Below, in pieces: positions 50,067 to 59,523 of a stretch of 64,000 bases of DNA. Positions within the stretch are counted from its first letter, which is position 1; every line of letters begins with the position of its first letter. Both the position numbers and the translations under genes were made by a program. The DNA is from Pontibacter populi (GTDB taxonomy: Bacteria > Bacteroidota > Bacteroidia > Cytophagales > Hymenobacteraceae), in contig NZ_JAHWXQ010000006.1 of NCBI RefSeq assembly GCF_019336435.1, positions 62,001 through 126,000 on the forward strand, in the 5' to 3' direction. The notes beneath the pieces were generated by a model. It saw nothing but the letters and a program-made list of their open reading frames with translations. It was not told where the DNA came from and ran no database searches.

Positions 50067-50552
50067 CTAGGCTTGTGATAAAGGAGCTGTTAAATCCTTT
50101 ATTTCCACCTGAAGTTCCTGAGCGAATGGCTCTAGTTTCAATAAAGCAATTTCTTTTGTGCTGTCCTGCGAAAGCAAGATCTTCGTCTCATCTTCCAGCC
50201 ACAAAAAGCCATCAAAAGATGTAGAAGCGGTTTGTCTCCACGAGTGCCTTGAAGCTCGATGTATAGTTCTGTTCTTCTTTAAGAAAATACACTTCACACC
50301 AGGATAGGGCTCTTTTTTCCCGAACGTCTTTCCCAATACATTTACACCTAAGCAATAAGCACCTTCATAAAAATTTATTTCAAGGCATTTATAGAATAGA
50401 AAGGGAAGAATGCCAAAAGCAACAAGCATTAAGCCTGAATAGGGTTGGCTAAAGCTTAGCGCAGTTCCGCCTACAACTATAACTCCAGCACATATTTTGG
50501 TGCTTAACCCCATAGGCTCTGACAGTCTGTAACGTAGTAAAGGTGTTTTCAT
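50067..50552 (-). CDS. Small membrane protein of unknown function
   Basis: A 161-residue protein with two neighbouring hydrophobic segments (ICAGVIVVGGTALSF and LMLVAFGILPFLFYKCL) and a cytosolic or periplasmic C-terminal domain (YEGAYCLGVNVLGKTFGKKEPYPGVKCIFL). I do not recognise a family. It is divergent from mfd and separated from the RsbQ-like gene by about 200 bp. Confidence 0.55.
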   Translation of the reverse strand: MKTPLLRYRLSEPMGLSTKICAGVIVVGGTALSFSQPYSGLMLVAFGILPFLFYKCLEINFYEGAYCLGVNVLGKTFGKKEPYPGVKCIFLKKNRTIHRASRHSWRQTASTSFDGFLWLEDETKILLSQDSTKEIALLKLEPFAQELQVEIKDLTAPLSQA

Positions 50553-50668
50553 AACATCAAGTTATCATTCTATAGCTATAGTTTATCCCTGGTTTAAAAT
50601 AAAAATGAAGGAGTTATCCCGCAACCTTCTCTCCCAACTCCCAGTTCTGATAAAACATTATCTTGTAG

Positions 50669-50676
50669 TATCTTTG
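50669..50676 (+). promoter_or_regulatory. -7 box of mfd
   Basis: TATCTTTG, an exact TAnnTTTG match. A near-match to the -33 TTTG (TCTG) occurs 19 bp upstream, which is the usual spacing. The leader would be about 75 nt. Confidence 0.55.
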
Positions 50677-50753
50677 TAAAGAAGACTTACCAGCAGAACA
50701 CGGCTATACGATAAGCCCTGTGTTCTGCCTTTCTTGTTTTGTAATAGAGCTGA

Positions 50754-53700
50754 ATGAAAGTATCTGACTTTTTAGAACTGTACCGCTTAGATGGCATGGT
50801 GCAAACTATAGCCGAGCGCCTGAAAACGAATAACGCATACCGCCTTCAACTCAAAGGCATAGCCGGCAGCTTAGATGCTGTACTAGCATCGGCGGTGTAT
50901 ACTATAAATTACCAGCACCAACTCTTCATCCTGCACGATAAAGAAGAGGCTGCTTATTTTTATACTGACCTGAAGAACCTGCTCGGCGACGAGAAGGAAG
51001 TACTGCTTTTCCCGACATCGTATAAGCGCCCTTATAGTTTCGACGACACCGAAAACGCCAATATACTCATGCGGGCCGAGGTGCTGAACCGCCTGAACCA
51101 GAAAACCGGCAAAGGCGAGCTTATAGTTACTTACCCTGAAGCGCTGACCGAGAAAGTGATCAACAAAAAATCGCTGGTTGAGAATACGCTGGGGGCTAAA
51201 GTGGGCGAAAAGCTCGACGTGAATTTCCTGAGCGAGATGCTGGCTGAGTATGGCTTTGAGCGCACCGAGTTTGTGTACGAAGCCGGCCAGTATGCTGTGC
51301 GTGGTGGTATTGTGGACGTGTTCTCCTATGCTAACGATTTACCTTATCGCATCGAGCTTTTTGGTGACGAGATTGAAAGTATCAGAACCTTTGACCCGGA
51401 CACGCAGCTTTCGGTGGAGACAAAAAAAGCGATCTCTATCATCCCGAACGTACAGACCAAATTACTGCAGGAAACCCGCGAAGCCTTCCTTGACTTTTTG
51501 CCAGCCGATACAAACATCTGGTTTAAAGATGTGCGCCAGACGCTGGATGTGATCGATGAGTATTTTGACAAGGCTTCGCAGGCATTTGAGAAGCTGATGG
51601 CCGGCAGTGGCGGCATGCAGATCGTATCAGACCCGGAGCAACTTTTCCAGACGCAGAAGCAGTTTAAGAAGCTACTTGACAACTTTAATATCATCGAAAT
51701 TGGCAAGCGATTCCATTTTAAAACTGCCGAAGCCATACAACTACAGGCCAAGCCACAGCCATCGTTTAATAAAGATTTTACAAGGCTGGTAAAAGACCTG
51801 CACGAGCATCAGGGCGCTGGTTTTGTGAACGTTATCGCTACCGATTCACCGCGCCAGATCAACCGCCTGACCATGATCTTTGATGAGCTGGACCACGATG
51901 TGCGTTTCCAGCACCTGGCCATTTCGTTGCGCGAAGGTTTTATAGATCAAATTCTAAAGGTAACCTGCTATACTGATCATCAGCTTTTCGATAGGTTTTA
52001 CCAGCACAAGGCGAAGGAAGGACATTCCAAGAACAAGGCCATGACGCTGAAAGAGCTGCGCTCGCTGCAGCCCGGCGACTACATTACACACGTCGACTAT
52101 GGTATCGGTCGTTTTGCCGGACTTGAGAAAGTGGAAGTTGGCGGCCGTTTACAGGAAGCGATAAGATTGGTTTACCGCGACGATGATCTGCTATATACTA
52201 GCATTCACTCGCTGCACAAAATAAGCAAGTATAGCGGTAAAGAAGGCGGCCCGCCGAGCATGAGCAAACTGGGCTCACCGGAGTGGGAAAACAAGAAGAA
52301 GAAAGTAAAGAGCAAGGTTAAAGATATTGCTGCTGAGCTCATTAAACTATACGCCAAACGTAAAGCTGCTCCCGGTTATGCTTTCACCAAAGATGGGTTC
52401 TTGCAGGCCGAGCTGGAGTCGTCGTTTATTTACGAAGATACCCCGGACCAGGGCAAAGCTACCGAAGATGTAAAAGCCGACATGGAGCAACCACACCCAA
52501 TGGACCGCCTGGTGTGCGGCGATGTGGGTTTTGGCAAAACCGAAGTAGCCATGCGTGCTGCCTTTAAAGCGGCTTGCGATGGCAAACAGGTAGCCGTGCT
52601 GGTACCAACAACCGTGCTGGCCATGCAGCACTTCAAAACGTTCCGGGACAGATTGGCGCAATTTCCGGTAACCGTGGATTATGTAAACCGCTTTAAAACC
52701 GCCAAAGACACCAAAGAAACCCTGAAGCGCGTAGCCGAAGGCAAAGTGGATATTCTGATCGGTACGCACCGCATCGTTAGCAAGGACATCAAGTTTAAAG
52801 ACCTGGGCCTGCTGGTGATAGATGAAGAGCAGAAGTTCGGGGTAAAAACCAAGGATAAGCTGAAGGAAATGCGCATAAACGTGGATACGCTTACGCTCAC
52901 AGCCACACCTATTCCGCGTACGCTGCACTTCTCGTTGATGGGTGCCCGCGACCTTTCGGTAATTGCTACGCCTCCGCCAAACCGTCAGCCGGTGCAAACA
53001 GAACTGCACGTGTTTGATGAGATATTGATACGTGATGCCGTAGCGGCCGAACTGAAACGTGGTGGCCAGGTATTTTTCGTACACAACCGCGTGAAGGACA
53101 TTGACGAGATCGCCAACATGATCCTGAAGCTGGTACCGGATGCACGCATTACGTTTGCTCACGGCCAGATGGATGGCGAGTTGCTGGAAAAACGCATGAT
53201 GAAATTTGTGGAGGGCGAGTACGATGTGCTGGTTTCAACTAACATCATCGAGTCCGGCCTGGATATCCCAAATGCTAACACCATCATCATCAACCGGGCG
53301 CACATGTTCGGGTTATCAGACCTGCACCAGATGCGTGGCCGCGTAGGCCGATCCAACAAAAAAGCTTATTGTTATTTGCTTACACCGCCGGTGGCTGGTT
53401 TACCAAGTGATGCCCGCAAACGCCTGAGCACCCTGGAAGAATTTTCTGATTTGGGCGAAGGATTTAAAATTGCGATGCGCGACCTGGACATTCGTGGGGC
53501 TGGCAACTTACTGGGCGGTGAGCAAAGTGGTTTTATCACGGACCTTGGTTTCGAGATGTACCACCAGATACTAGATGATGCCGTGAAAGAGCTGAAAGAA
53601 ACAGAATTCCGGGAGCTGTTTTTGGGAGATAACCTGGAACAGTTTTTAGAGCCTGTGCGCGACTGTAATATTGAAACCGACATGGAAGTACTGATCCCGG

Positions 53701-54125
53701 ACTGGTATGTAAGCAACATTTCGGAACGCCTGAGCCTGTACAGCAAACTCGACAGCACCAAAGACCTGCAGGAACTGGAAAAACTGCGCGCCAGTATAGT
53801 TGACAGATTTGGTCCGCTGCCGGAAGAAGTACAGAAACTGATCGAGATCGTAAAACTACGCTGGCAGGCACAGCAGCTCGGCTTCGAGAAACTGACGATC
53901 AAAAAAGAAGTGATGAAGGGCTACCTGCCAAGCGAGAACAACGACAAATACTTCCAGTCCGATACCTTTGGCAACATATTGAAGTATGTGCAGCAGCATT
54001 CGCGCCGCTCGCGGTTAAAGGAAGCCAAGAACAAGCTCATAGTTATCGTAGAGGATATCCAGACGATAGCAGATGCCCGGGAAGTGTTTGAGGACCTGGG
54101 GATAAAGGAAATCAACCCTGCATGA
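50754..54125 (+). CDS. mfd: Transcription-repair coupling factor
   Basis: Removes RNA polymerase stalled at DNA lesions and recruits UvrA. The 1123-residue protein has the UvrB-like N-terminal region, a CarD-like RNA-polymerase-interaction domain (LRSLQPGDYITHVDYGIGRFAGLEKVEVGG), and a RecG-like translocase. The translocase shows Walker A GDVGFGKTEVAMRAAF, Walker B VIDEEQKFGVK, TLTATPIPRTLHFSL, and FVHNRVKDID with GRVGRS further on. A C-terminal regulatory domain follows (LPEEVQKLIEIVKLRWQAQQLG). All key residues appear intact. The PAS gene starts 40 bp downstream and may be co-transcribed. Confidence 0.97.
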   Translation: MKVSDFLELYRLDGMVQTIAERLKTNNAYRLQLKGIAGSLDAVLASAVYTINYQHQLFILHDKEEAAYFYTDLKNLLGDEKEVLLFPTSYKRPYSFDDTENANILMRAEVLNRLNQKTGKGELIVTYPEALTEKVINKKSLVENTLGAKVGEKLDVNFLSEMLAEYGFERTEFVYEAGQYAVRGGIVDVFSYANDLPYRIELFGDEIESIRTFDPDTQLSVETKKAISIIPNVQTKLLQETREAFLDFLPADTNIWFKDVRQTLDVIDEYFDKASQAFEKLMAGSGGMQIVSDPEQLFQTQKQFKKLLDNFNIIEIGKRFHFKTAEAIQLQAKPQPSFNKDFTRLVKDLHEHQGAGFVNVIATDSPRQINRLTMIFDELDHDVRFQHLAISLREGFIDQILKVTCYTDHQLFDRFYQHKAKEGHSKNKAMTLKELRSLQPGDYITHVDYGIGRFAGLEKVEVGGRLQEAIRLVYRDDDLLYTSIHSLHKISKYSGKEGGPPSMSKLGSPEWENKKKKVKSKVKDIAAELIKLYAKRKAAPGYAFTKDGFLQAELESSFIYEDTPDQGKATEDVKADMEQPHPMDRLVCGDVGFGKTEVAMRAAFKAACDGKQVAVLVPTTVLAMQHFKTFRDRLAQFPVTVDYVNRFKTAKDTKETLKRVAEGKVDILIGTHRIVSKDIKFKDLGLLVIDEEQKFGVKTKDKLKEMRINVDTLTLTATPIPRTLHFSLMGARDLSVIATPPPNRQPVQTELHVFDEILIRDAVAAELKRGGQVFFVHNRVKDIDEIANMILKLVPDARITFAHGQMDGELLEKRMMKFVEGEYDVLVSTNIIESGLDIPNANTIIINRAHMFGLSDLHQMRGRVGRSNKKAYCYLLTPPVAGLPSDARKRLSTLEEFSDLGEGFKIAMRDLDIRGAGNLLGGEQSGFITDLGFEMYHQILDDAVKELKETEFRELFLGDNLEQFLEPVRDCNIETDMEVLIPDWYVSNISERLSLYSKLDSTKDLQELEKLRASIVDRFGPLPEEVQKLIEIVKLRWQAQQLGFEKLTIKKEVMKGYLPSENNDKYFQSDTFGNILKYVQQHSRRSRLKEAKNKLIVIVEDIQTIADAREVFEDLGIKEINPA

Positions 54126-54164
54126 TTTGATAACGTAAAACCCTGACCTAGATATACCGCCATT

Positions 54165-54578
54165 ATGGATGAATCGATTTACAAGCAGGCTAAAAAAGCA
54201 CTAGATGTAAGTAACGAGAACCTGCTTGATTTTATGGATGCATTACCACAAATGGCATGGGCAGCACAACCTAACGGAAAGGTTATATACTTCAACAAAG
54301 CCTGGCATATGTATACCGGCAAAGCTCCTGGTACCACAGATGGCTGGATTACTACGGTACACCCGGAGGAATCCAGCCAGGTTATTGAAGCCTGGAAGAG
54401 TGCACTACAGAAAGGTGATTACCATATAGAATGCCGTATCCGAAACGGGGCAGACGGCTCATACAAATGGTTTTTAGAGCAGGGCATGCCCATCCGGGAT
54501 GAAAACGGAAAAGTAATTATGTGGTTTGGCACCTACACTGATATAAACAATGAGAAACAGGACCTGGAGCCTTTATAG
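54165..54578 (+). CDS. Stand-alone PAS-domain protein
   Basis: A 137-residue protein that is essentially one PAS plus PAC unit: MDALPQMAWAAQPNGKVIYFNKAWHMYTGK, then the VHPEE motif and YKWFLEQGMPIRDENGKVIMWFGTYTDI. It has no output domain. It is very similar to individual PAS units of the large kinase 150 bp downstream, such as the one near residues 277-389, so it may be a detached domain from the same repeat family or a sensory partner. It ends with stop TAG inside a CTTTATAGTT copy of the half-site. Confidence 0.82.
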   Translation: MDESIYKQAKKALDVSNENLLDFMDALPQMAWAAQPNGKVIYFNKAWHMYTGKAPGTTDGWITTVHPEESSQVIEAWKSALQKGDYHIECRIRNGADGSYKWFLEQGMPIRDENGKVIMWFGTYTDINNEKQDLEPL

Positions 54579-54733
54579 TTACCAGGCATGCATAAACTAT
54601 ACTAGTGGCGCAGTAGCTGAACCCACAGTAATTTAATTTTAGAGCCTGCCAAATAAAGATTTGAATAGGAGATTTCTTTAATTAAATTTACTCACCAACC
54701 CTTTTACCGGAGGGAGGAACTTTATTTTTTCCC

Positions 54734-57700
54734 ATGTCAGCTCAGCAAATAACTGCAATACCCAACCTTGGCCCTGTTTTTCGATTATTACCTGGCTTAT
54801 ATGTTGCTCTTTCGCCGGAGCTCACCATTATTGAGGTAACAGATGCTTACCTGCGGGCCCGACATACCTCCCGAGGCGCGCTGCTGGGCAGGCCTTTAGT
54901 CGAAACCTATGAGGGCAGCAACATTTTGCTTAACACTTCACCTACCCAGGCACTGGAACAGTCGCTGCAGCAGGTATTATTTTCCAAACAGCCACACCAT
55001 ATCCCCACCTTTTGCTATAGTTTAAAACTGCCGGAGGCAATGGGTGGCAACTATAAAGAGTGTTACTGGAGTGCAACCAATACGCCAGTGCTCGATGAAC
55101 AGGATAACCTGCTATATATTCTGCACGAGGCCCGCGAATTATCCGCAGAGAACAGCACCACACAGGTTGGCGAGCATATACCATTGCTTAGAGATACTAT
55201 GGATGCAGTATCGTGGGAGTACGACCCAATTCAGAACAAGATGGAATGGGGACCGGGACTAAAAAAAATACTCGGTTACACACCAGACGAAATGGGGCCT
55301 GGAGGCGAATCATGGGACGAACGTGTGCACCCCGACGATTTTGAAGAAGTACAGGCTAGCATTGAAAAAGCGAACGCTACAGGCAGCAAAATATGGACCG
55401 GCGAGTACCGCTTCAGAAAAGCTGATGGAACTTACATACCGGTACTGGACCAGGGTTATATTATTTACCATTCAGATGGCAGGCCTCTGCGTACGCTTGG
55501 CTCTATTATAGACCTATCAGGGAACAAGAAATCGCAGCCAGAACTAAAGGAAAGCGATGCCCGTTTCCGGCACCTGCTGGAAGTACTGCCGCATATGGCC
55601 TGGATGGCAGATGCGAATGGCAAGGTGATCTACTTTAATAAGAACTGGTATAGTTACACCGGCATGGCCACTACCCAGACTGAAGGCTGGACAAGTGTGA
55701 TTCACCCGGAAGATACGGCCATAGTATTAATGGAATGGCATAATACCCTGGCTGCCGGCTCTCCTTATGAAATGGAGTATCGCCTGCTTAACTACCACGA
55801 TAAAAGCTACCGCTGGTTCCTGGAGCGCGGTGTACCCATGCGCGGCGCCGATGGAAATGTACAGTTCTGGATCGGTACGCTCTCCGATATTGATGATCAG
55901 AAGCAGGCAATGGAGCACATCCGCGAAAAAGACCTCCAGCTTGAGAACATACTAAACCACTCACCGGTACATTTCTGCCAGTTGCAAGGCCCGGAGCATG
56001 TTTGTACCTATATTACCCCCGGGATAAGCATGTTTTTCGGAAACCGCCAGTACCTGAACAAAACTGTGCGCGAAATATGGCCTGAGCTAAAACATACCGA
56101 GTTTTTCGGCATCCTTGATGAAGTTTACAGGACCGGAAGCAAAATAAAGACCCAGGAATATAAACTGGTAACAGATCGCTTTCGCAACGGCCAGATTTCG
56201 GAAATATACCTTAACCTGGAATACAGGCCCATTATCAGGGAAGACCGCGTAGAAGGCATACTGGTTTCTGCAATAGATGTGACCGAACTGGTAAAGACCA
56301 AACAGCGCGTGGCCTACAACGAGCACAGCATGCGGCTGCTTTCCAAAGCGACAGGTTGTGTTACCTGGGAGTGCGACGTACCCCGTAAAACAATAGCCTG
56401 GAGTGAGTCTTACAAAGAAGTGTTTGGCTACTCCGACAGCGACCTGGAAAACGACTCCGGCACCTGGGACAAAAACATACACCCTGAAGATTACACAACC
56501 ATACGGGAAAGCATAAACGCAACTATAGCAAAAGGCCAGCGAACATGGACGGGCGAGTACCGGTACATGAAAGCTGATGGCAGCTATACTTCTGTGCTGG
56601 ACCATGGCTATATAGTTTACAACAGCAAGGGCGAACCAGAGCACATGCTGGGCTCGCTGATAGATATTACCCGGCAGAAGAAGCAGGAACTGGCGCTGCA
56701 ATACAACAGCGAGCGTTTTAAGCGCATTGCAATGGCCACCAACGACGTACTTTGGGACTGGAACCTGGAAGACGATACCATCTGGTGGAACGAAGGATAC
56801 ACGACCCTTTTCGGATACCAGGTTATCCCACACAATCTTAAGATCGACTCCTGGACAGCGAACATCCACCCAGATGATTTTGCCAGAGTGAAAGCATCTA
56901 TCCATGGTGTTATAGAATCAGAGCAGAATACTTGGGAAGATGAATACCTCTTTAAGTGTGCCGACGGCTCTTTTAAGCTGATACATGATAAAGGCCATGT
57001 GCTGCGCAATACCGAAGGCAAGGGAATCAGGATGTTTGGTTCTATGCTGGATGTAACTGACAAGCGCAAAATTGAACAGCAACTGCAGGAAAGCAATGCC
57101 CGTACCCTCAAAATACTGGAATCGTTGCCCCTGATGACCTGGACCGCCACACCGGAAGGCAAAGTAAATTATTATAACCAGCGGTGGTACGACTATACTG
57201 ACAATACCTACTCGGAACTTACAAGCTGGGCAGATATTATTCACCCGGATGACTTGGAACATACTACCCAACTATGGGCAGAGGCAATAACTACCGGGAA
57301 ACCATTTGAGACCGAAAACAGGTGGCGAGCTGCAGCTGATGGTAAGTACCGCTGGTTTCTGGCGCGCGCGGTTCCGATCCGCAATTCCGAAGGCGAAATA
57401 ACGATGTGGGTAGGCTCACACACTGAAATTGAAGACCAGAAACAGTCGATGCTCGCGCTTGAAGAAAGCACGAACAAATTCAGATTCCTGACCGAGTCGA
57501 GCCCGCAAATTGTATGGAGCGCTAACCCGGATGGCAACATAGACTATACCAGCAAGCAATGGCTGGATTATACCCAAATGACCCTAGAGGATTCGCTGGG
57601 CTATGGTTGGGCGCCTGCCGTCCACCCCGACGACCTGCCTGTGCTGATGGAACTATGGTCAGAGTCTATTACTACCGGAAACCTGTTTTATGTAGAAGTG

Positions 57701-58936
57701 CGGGTATGCAATGTAAAGACCAATGTATACCAGTGGTTCCTGATAAAAGCACAGCCATTACGCAACGAAAAAGACGAGATCATAAAGTGGTATGGTGTCG
57801 GGCTTAACATAAACGAGCTGAAAGTACTGCAGGAGCAGCTTCAGGAATCTGAGCAGCAATTCCGTTTTCTTTCGGAGTCTATTCCGCAAATGGTCTGGAC
57901 GGCAACACCGGACGGCAGTACCGATTATTTTAATAAACGCTGGATAAACTATACCGGGCTGTCGTTTGAAGAAAGCCTGGGCCCCGATGCCTGGCTGCTG
58001 GCATTACACCCAGATGATCTTAAAATGGCCTTTGAGCGCTGGCAGTACTCTGTACGCACCGGCGAATATTACGAGCTCGAGTACCGCATCCGGAATGGCA
58101 AGAACGGCCCTTACCGCTGGTTCCTGGGCCAGGGCATACCCATGCGCGATGCAGAGGGTAACATAACGCGCTGGTTTGGCACTTGCACCGACATTGAGGA
58201 TCATAAAAAAGCAGAAGAAGAACTGGTAGATAAGAACCTGGAACTGGAACGCATTAACCAGGACCTTGATGGTTTTGTGTACGCTGCCTCTCACGACCTG
58301 AAACTGCCTATAGTTAACATGGCCGGTATTTTTAAAGAGCTAACGCAAAATGCTGTATTCACAGACCCTGATGCGCCGAAGCTGATAGGCATGTTCAACA
58401 AATCGCTTGAGCAGATACATAATACGATCTTCGACCTGTCGGATGTGGTAAGGATGCAGAAACGGAAGACCAGGGAGAATGAGTTAGTTGACCTGGAAGA
58501 ACTGACAGCAAATGTGCAACTGAGCATACAGGATATTCTGACCAATACAGGGGCCAGCATATCAACTGATTTTTCGGAAGTGCCGGCACTTGCTTTCTCA
58601 AAGGCTAACCTCAAAAGTATAGTTTACAACCTGCTCAGTAATGCCATTAAGTACCGCAAGCCAGACCAGAAACCGGAAATTGTTTTAACTACTACCCGCA
58701 AAGGCGACTATGTAGAACTGAAAGTGCAGGACAACGGAGTGGGCATTGATATGAACAAACACCAGAATAAACTGTTTCAAATGTTTAAGCGCTTCCATAA
58801 CCACGTAAGTGGTTCGGGCTTGGGCTTATACATTGTAAACAGGCTGCTTACCAATAGCGGCGGTTACATTACTATCGAGAGTACTATAAACGAAGGAACT
58901 ACGTTTTTCCTCTACTTTAAACAAAGGAACGCGTAA
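54734..58936 (+). CDS. Soluble histidine kinase with about nine PAS domains
   Basis: A 1400-residue kinase without signal peptide or membrane helix. About nine PAS/PAC modules can be seen, starting near residues 10, 153, 277, 402, 530, 657, 787, 915 and 1042. Most carry an HPDD/HPED motif and a Y(R/K)WFL or GYI(I/V)Y strand. The kinase core has the phospho-acceptor His1187 in YAASHDLKLPIVNM, the N box NLLSNAIKYRKP (about 1298), G1 DNGVGID and G2 GSGLGLYIVNRLL. A single-domain response regulator follows 26 bp downstream, an obvious partner. The ligands sensed are unknown; the cytosolic location suggests redox, oxygen or metabolite sensing. Confidence 0.92.
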   Translation: MSAQQITAIPNLGPVFRLLPGLYVALSPELTIIEVTDAYLRARHTSRGALLGRPLVETYEGSNILLNTSPTQALEQSLQQVLFSKQPHHIPTFCYSLKLPEAMGGNYKECYWSATNTPVLDEQDNLLYILHEARELSAENSTTQVGEHIPLLRDTMDAVSWEYDPIQNKMEWGPGLKKILGYTPDEMGPGGESWDERVHPDDFEEVQASIEKANATGSKIWTGEYRFRKADGTYIPVLDQGYIIYHSDGRPLRTLGSIIDLSGNKKSQPELKESDARFRHLLEVLPHMAWMADANGKVIYFNKNWYSYTGMATTQTEGWTSVIHPEDTAIVLMEWHNTLAAGSPYEMEYRLLNYHDKSYRWFLERGVPMRGADGNVQFWIGTLSDIDDQKQAMEHIREKDLQLENILNHSPVHFCQLQGPEHVCTYITPGISMFFGNRQYLNKTVREIWPELKHTEFFGILDEVYRTGSKIKTQEYKLVTDRFRNGQISEIYLNLEYRPIIREDRVEGILVSAIDVTELVKTKQRVAYNEHSMRLLSKATGCVTWECDVPRKTIAWSESYKEVFGYSDSDLENDSGTWDKNIHPEDYTTIRESINATIAKGQRTWTGEYRYMKADGSYTSVLDHGYIVYNSKGEPEHMLGSLIDITRQKKQELALQYNSERFKRIAMATNDVLWDWNLEDDTIWWNEGYTTLFGYQVIPHNLKIDSWTANIHPDDFARVKASIHGVIESEQNTWEDEYLFKCADGSFKLIHDKGHVLRNTEGKGIRMFGSMLDVTDKRKIEQQLQESNARTLKILESLPLMTWTATPEGKVNYYNQRWYDYTDNTYSELTSWADIIHPDDLEHTTQLWAEAITTGKPFETENRWRAAADGKYRWFLARAVPIRNSEGEITMWVGSHTEIEDQKQSMLALEESTNKFRFLTESSPQIVWSANPDGNIDYTSKQWLDYTQMTLEDSLGYGWAPAVHPDDLPVLMELWSESITTGNLFYVEVRVCNVKTNVYQWFLIKAQPLRNEKDEIIKWYGVGLNINELKVLQEQLQESEQQFRFLSESIPQMVWTATPDGSTDYFNKRWINYTGLSFEESLGPDAWLLALHPDDLKMAFERWQYSVRTGEYYELEYRIRNGKNGPYRWFLGQGIPMRDAEGNITRWFGTCTDIEDHKKAEEELVDKNLELERINQDLDGFVYAASHDLKLPIVNMAGIFKELTQNAVFTDPDAPKLIGMFNKSLEQIHNTIFDLSDVVRMQKRKTRENELVDLEELTANVQLSIQDILTNTGASISTDFSEVPALAFSKANLKSIVYNLLSNAIKYRKPDQKPEIVLTTTRKGDYVELKVQDNGVGIDMNKHQNKLFQMFKRFHNHVSGSGLGLYIVNRLLTNSGGYITIESTINEGTTFFLYFKQRNA

Positions 58937-58961
58937 GCTAATCTGAAAAATAATCAGCAAC

Positions 58962-59369
58962 ATGAGGCAATTAAGAACTATCCTGCTTATCGACGACGAC
59001 GAGACAACCAACTACCTAAACCACCGACTGCTTTCGCGTATGAATACCGCAGAAGAGATACGGGTAGTTACAAATGGCGAAGAGGCGCTGGATTACCTGG
59101 AAAAAGCCTTTGCAGGTGTAGAAAGTTACCCCCGCCCCGACTTGATTTTTGTAGATATCAAAATGTCGGTAATGGATGGATTTGAGTTCCTGGAAGAGTA
59201 TCAGAAGTTTGACGAGGCAGATAAGAACCAGACCATTATGATGATGCTGACATCTTCGGCCAGTTTTTATGATCTCGAAAAACTAAAGCAATTCCCGGAG
59301 GTGCTTAAGCACTACTCCAAGCCGTTGGCAGAAGCCGATGTAAGAGAAATTATAGAAGAACATTTTTAG
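58962..59369 (+). CDS. Single-domain response regulator
   Basis: A 135-residue receiver domain without an output domain. Acidic pocket residues are DDD at 11-13 in ILLIDDDETTNYL, the phospho-acceptor is Asp65 in LIFVDIKMSVMDGFEF, a Thr/Ser switch is in MMLTSSASF, and the conserved Lys is K120 in HYSKPL. It belongs to the group that pairs with PAS-rich kinases in Bacteroidetes, commonly signalling by protein-protein contact. It begins 26 bp after the kinase stop, one operon. Confidence 0.93.
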   Translation: MRQLRTILLIDDDETTNYLNHRLLSRMNTAEEIRVVTNGEEALDYLEKAFAGVESYPRPDLIFVDIKMSVMDGFEFLEEYQKFDEADKNQTIMMMLTSSASFYDLEKLKQFPEVLKHYSKPLAEADVREIIEEHF

Positions 59370-59394
59370 CAGCTTATTTACAGCACAACTATAG

Positions 59395-59430
59395 CAGGAT
59401 GCCTTTTTTACAAGAGGCATCCTGTTGCTT
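59395..59430 (+). terminator. Terminator of the kinase/regulator unit
   Basis: Stem CAGGATGCC / GGCATCCTG with a 12-base loop, then TTGCTTTTAT. An AACTATAG half-site abuts the left arm. Confidence 0.78.
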
Positions 59431-59523
59431 TTATACCCTCCGCATTAACTATAGCCATGCCAGCCTCGTATTGTTAAGTATCTGCCATATGGTAGCATTT
59501 GATGATTAAAAGACTGAAAGACA

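Noticed and set aside
52347..53162. Long open frame (271 codons) on the minus strand within mfd
   Set aside because: It mirrors the strongly conserved Mfd translocase in another frame, has a His/Tyr/Phe-rich implausible composition and no start context. It is a shadow.
54165..54578. Stand-alone PAS gene as a broken 5' part of the large kinase
   Set aside because: It has its own start and stop, is a complete PAS/PAC unit, and the kinase has a full N-terminus 150 bp further on. It is better seen as a separate gene.
56087..56905. Long minus-strand frame (272 codons) within the PAS kinase
   Set aside because: It lies antisense to the repeated PAS modules, and its composition follows from the complementary codons. 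No homology is recognisable.
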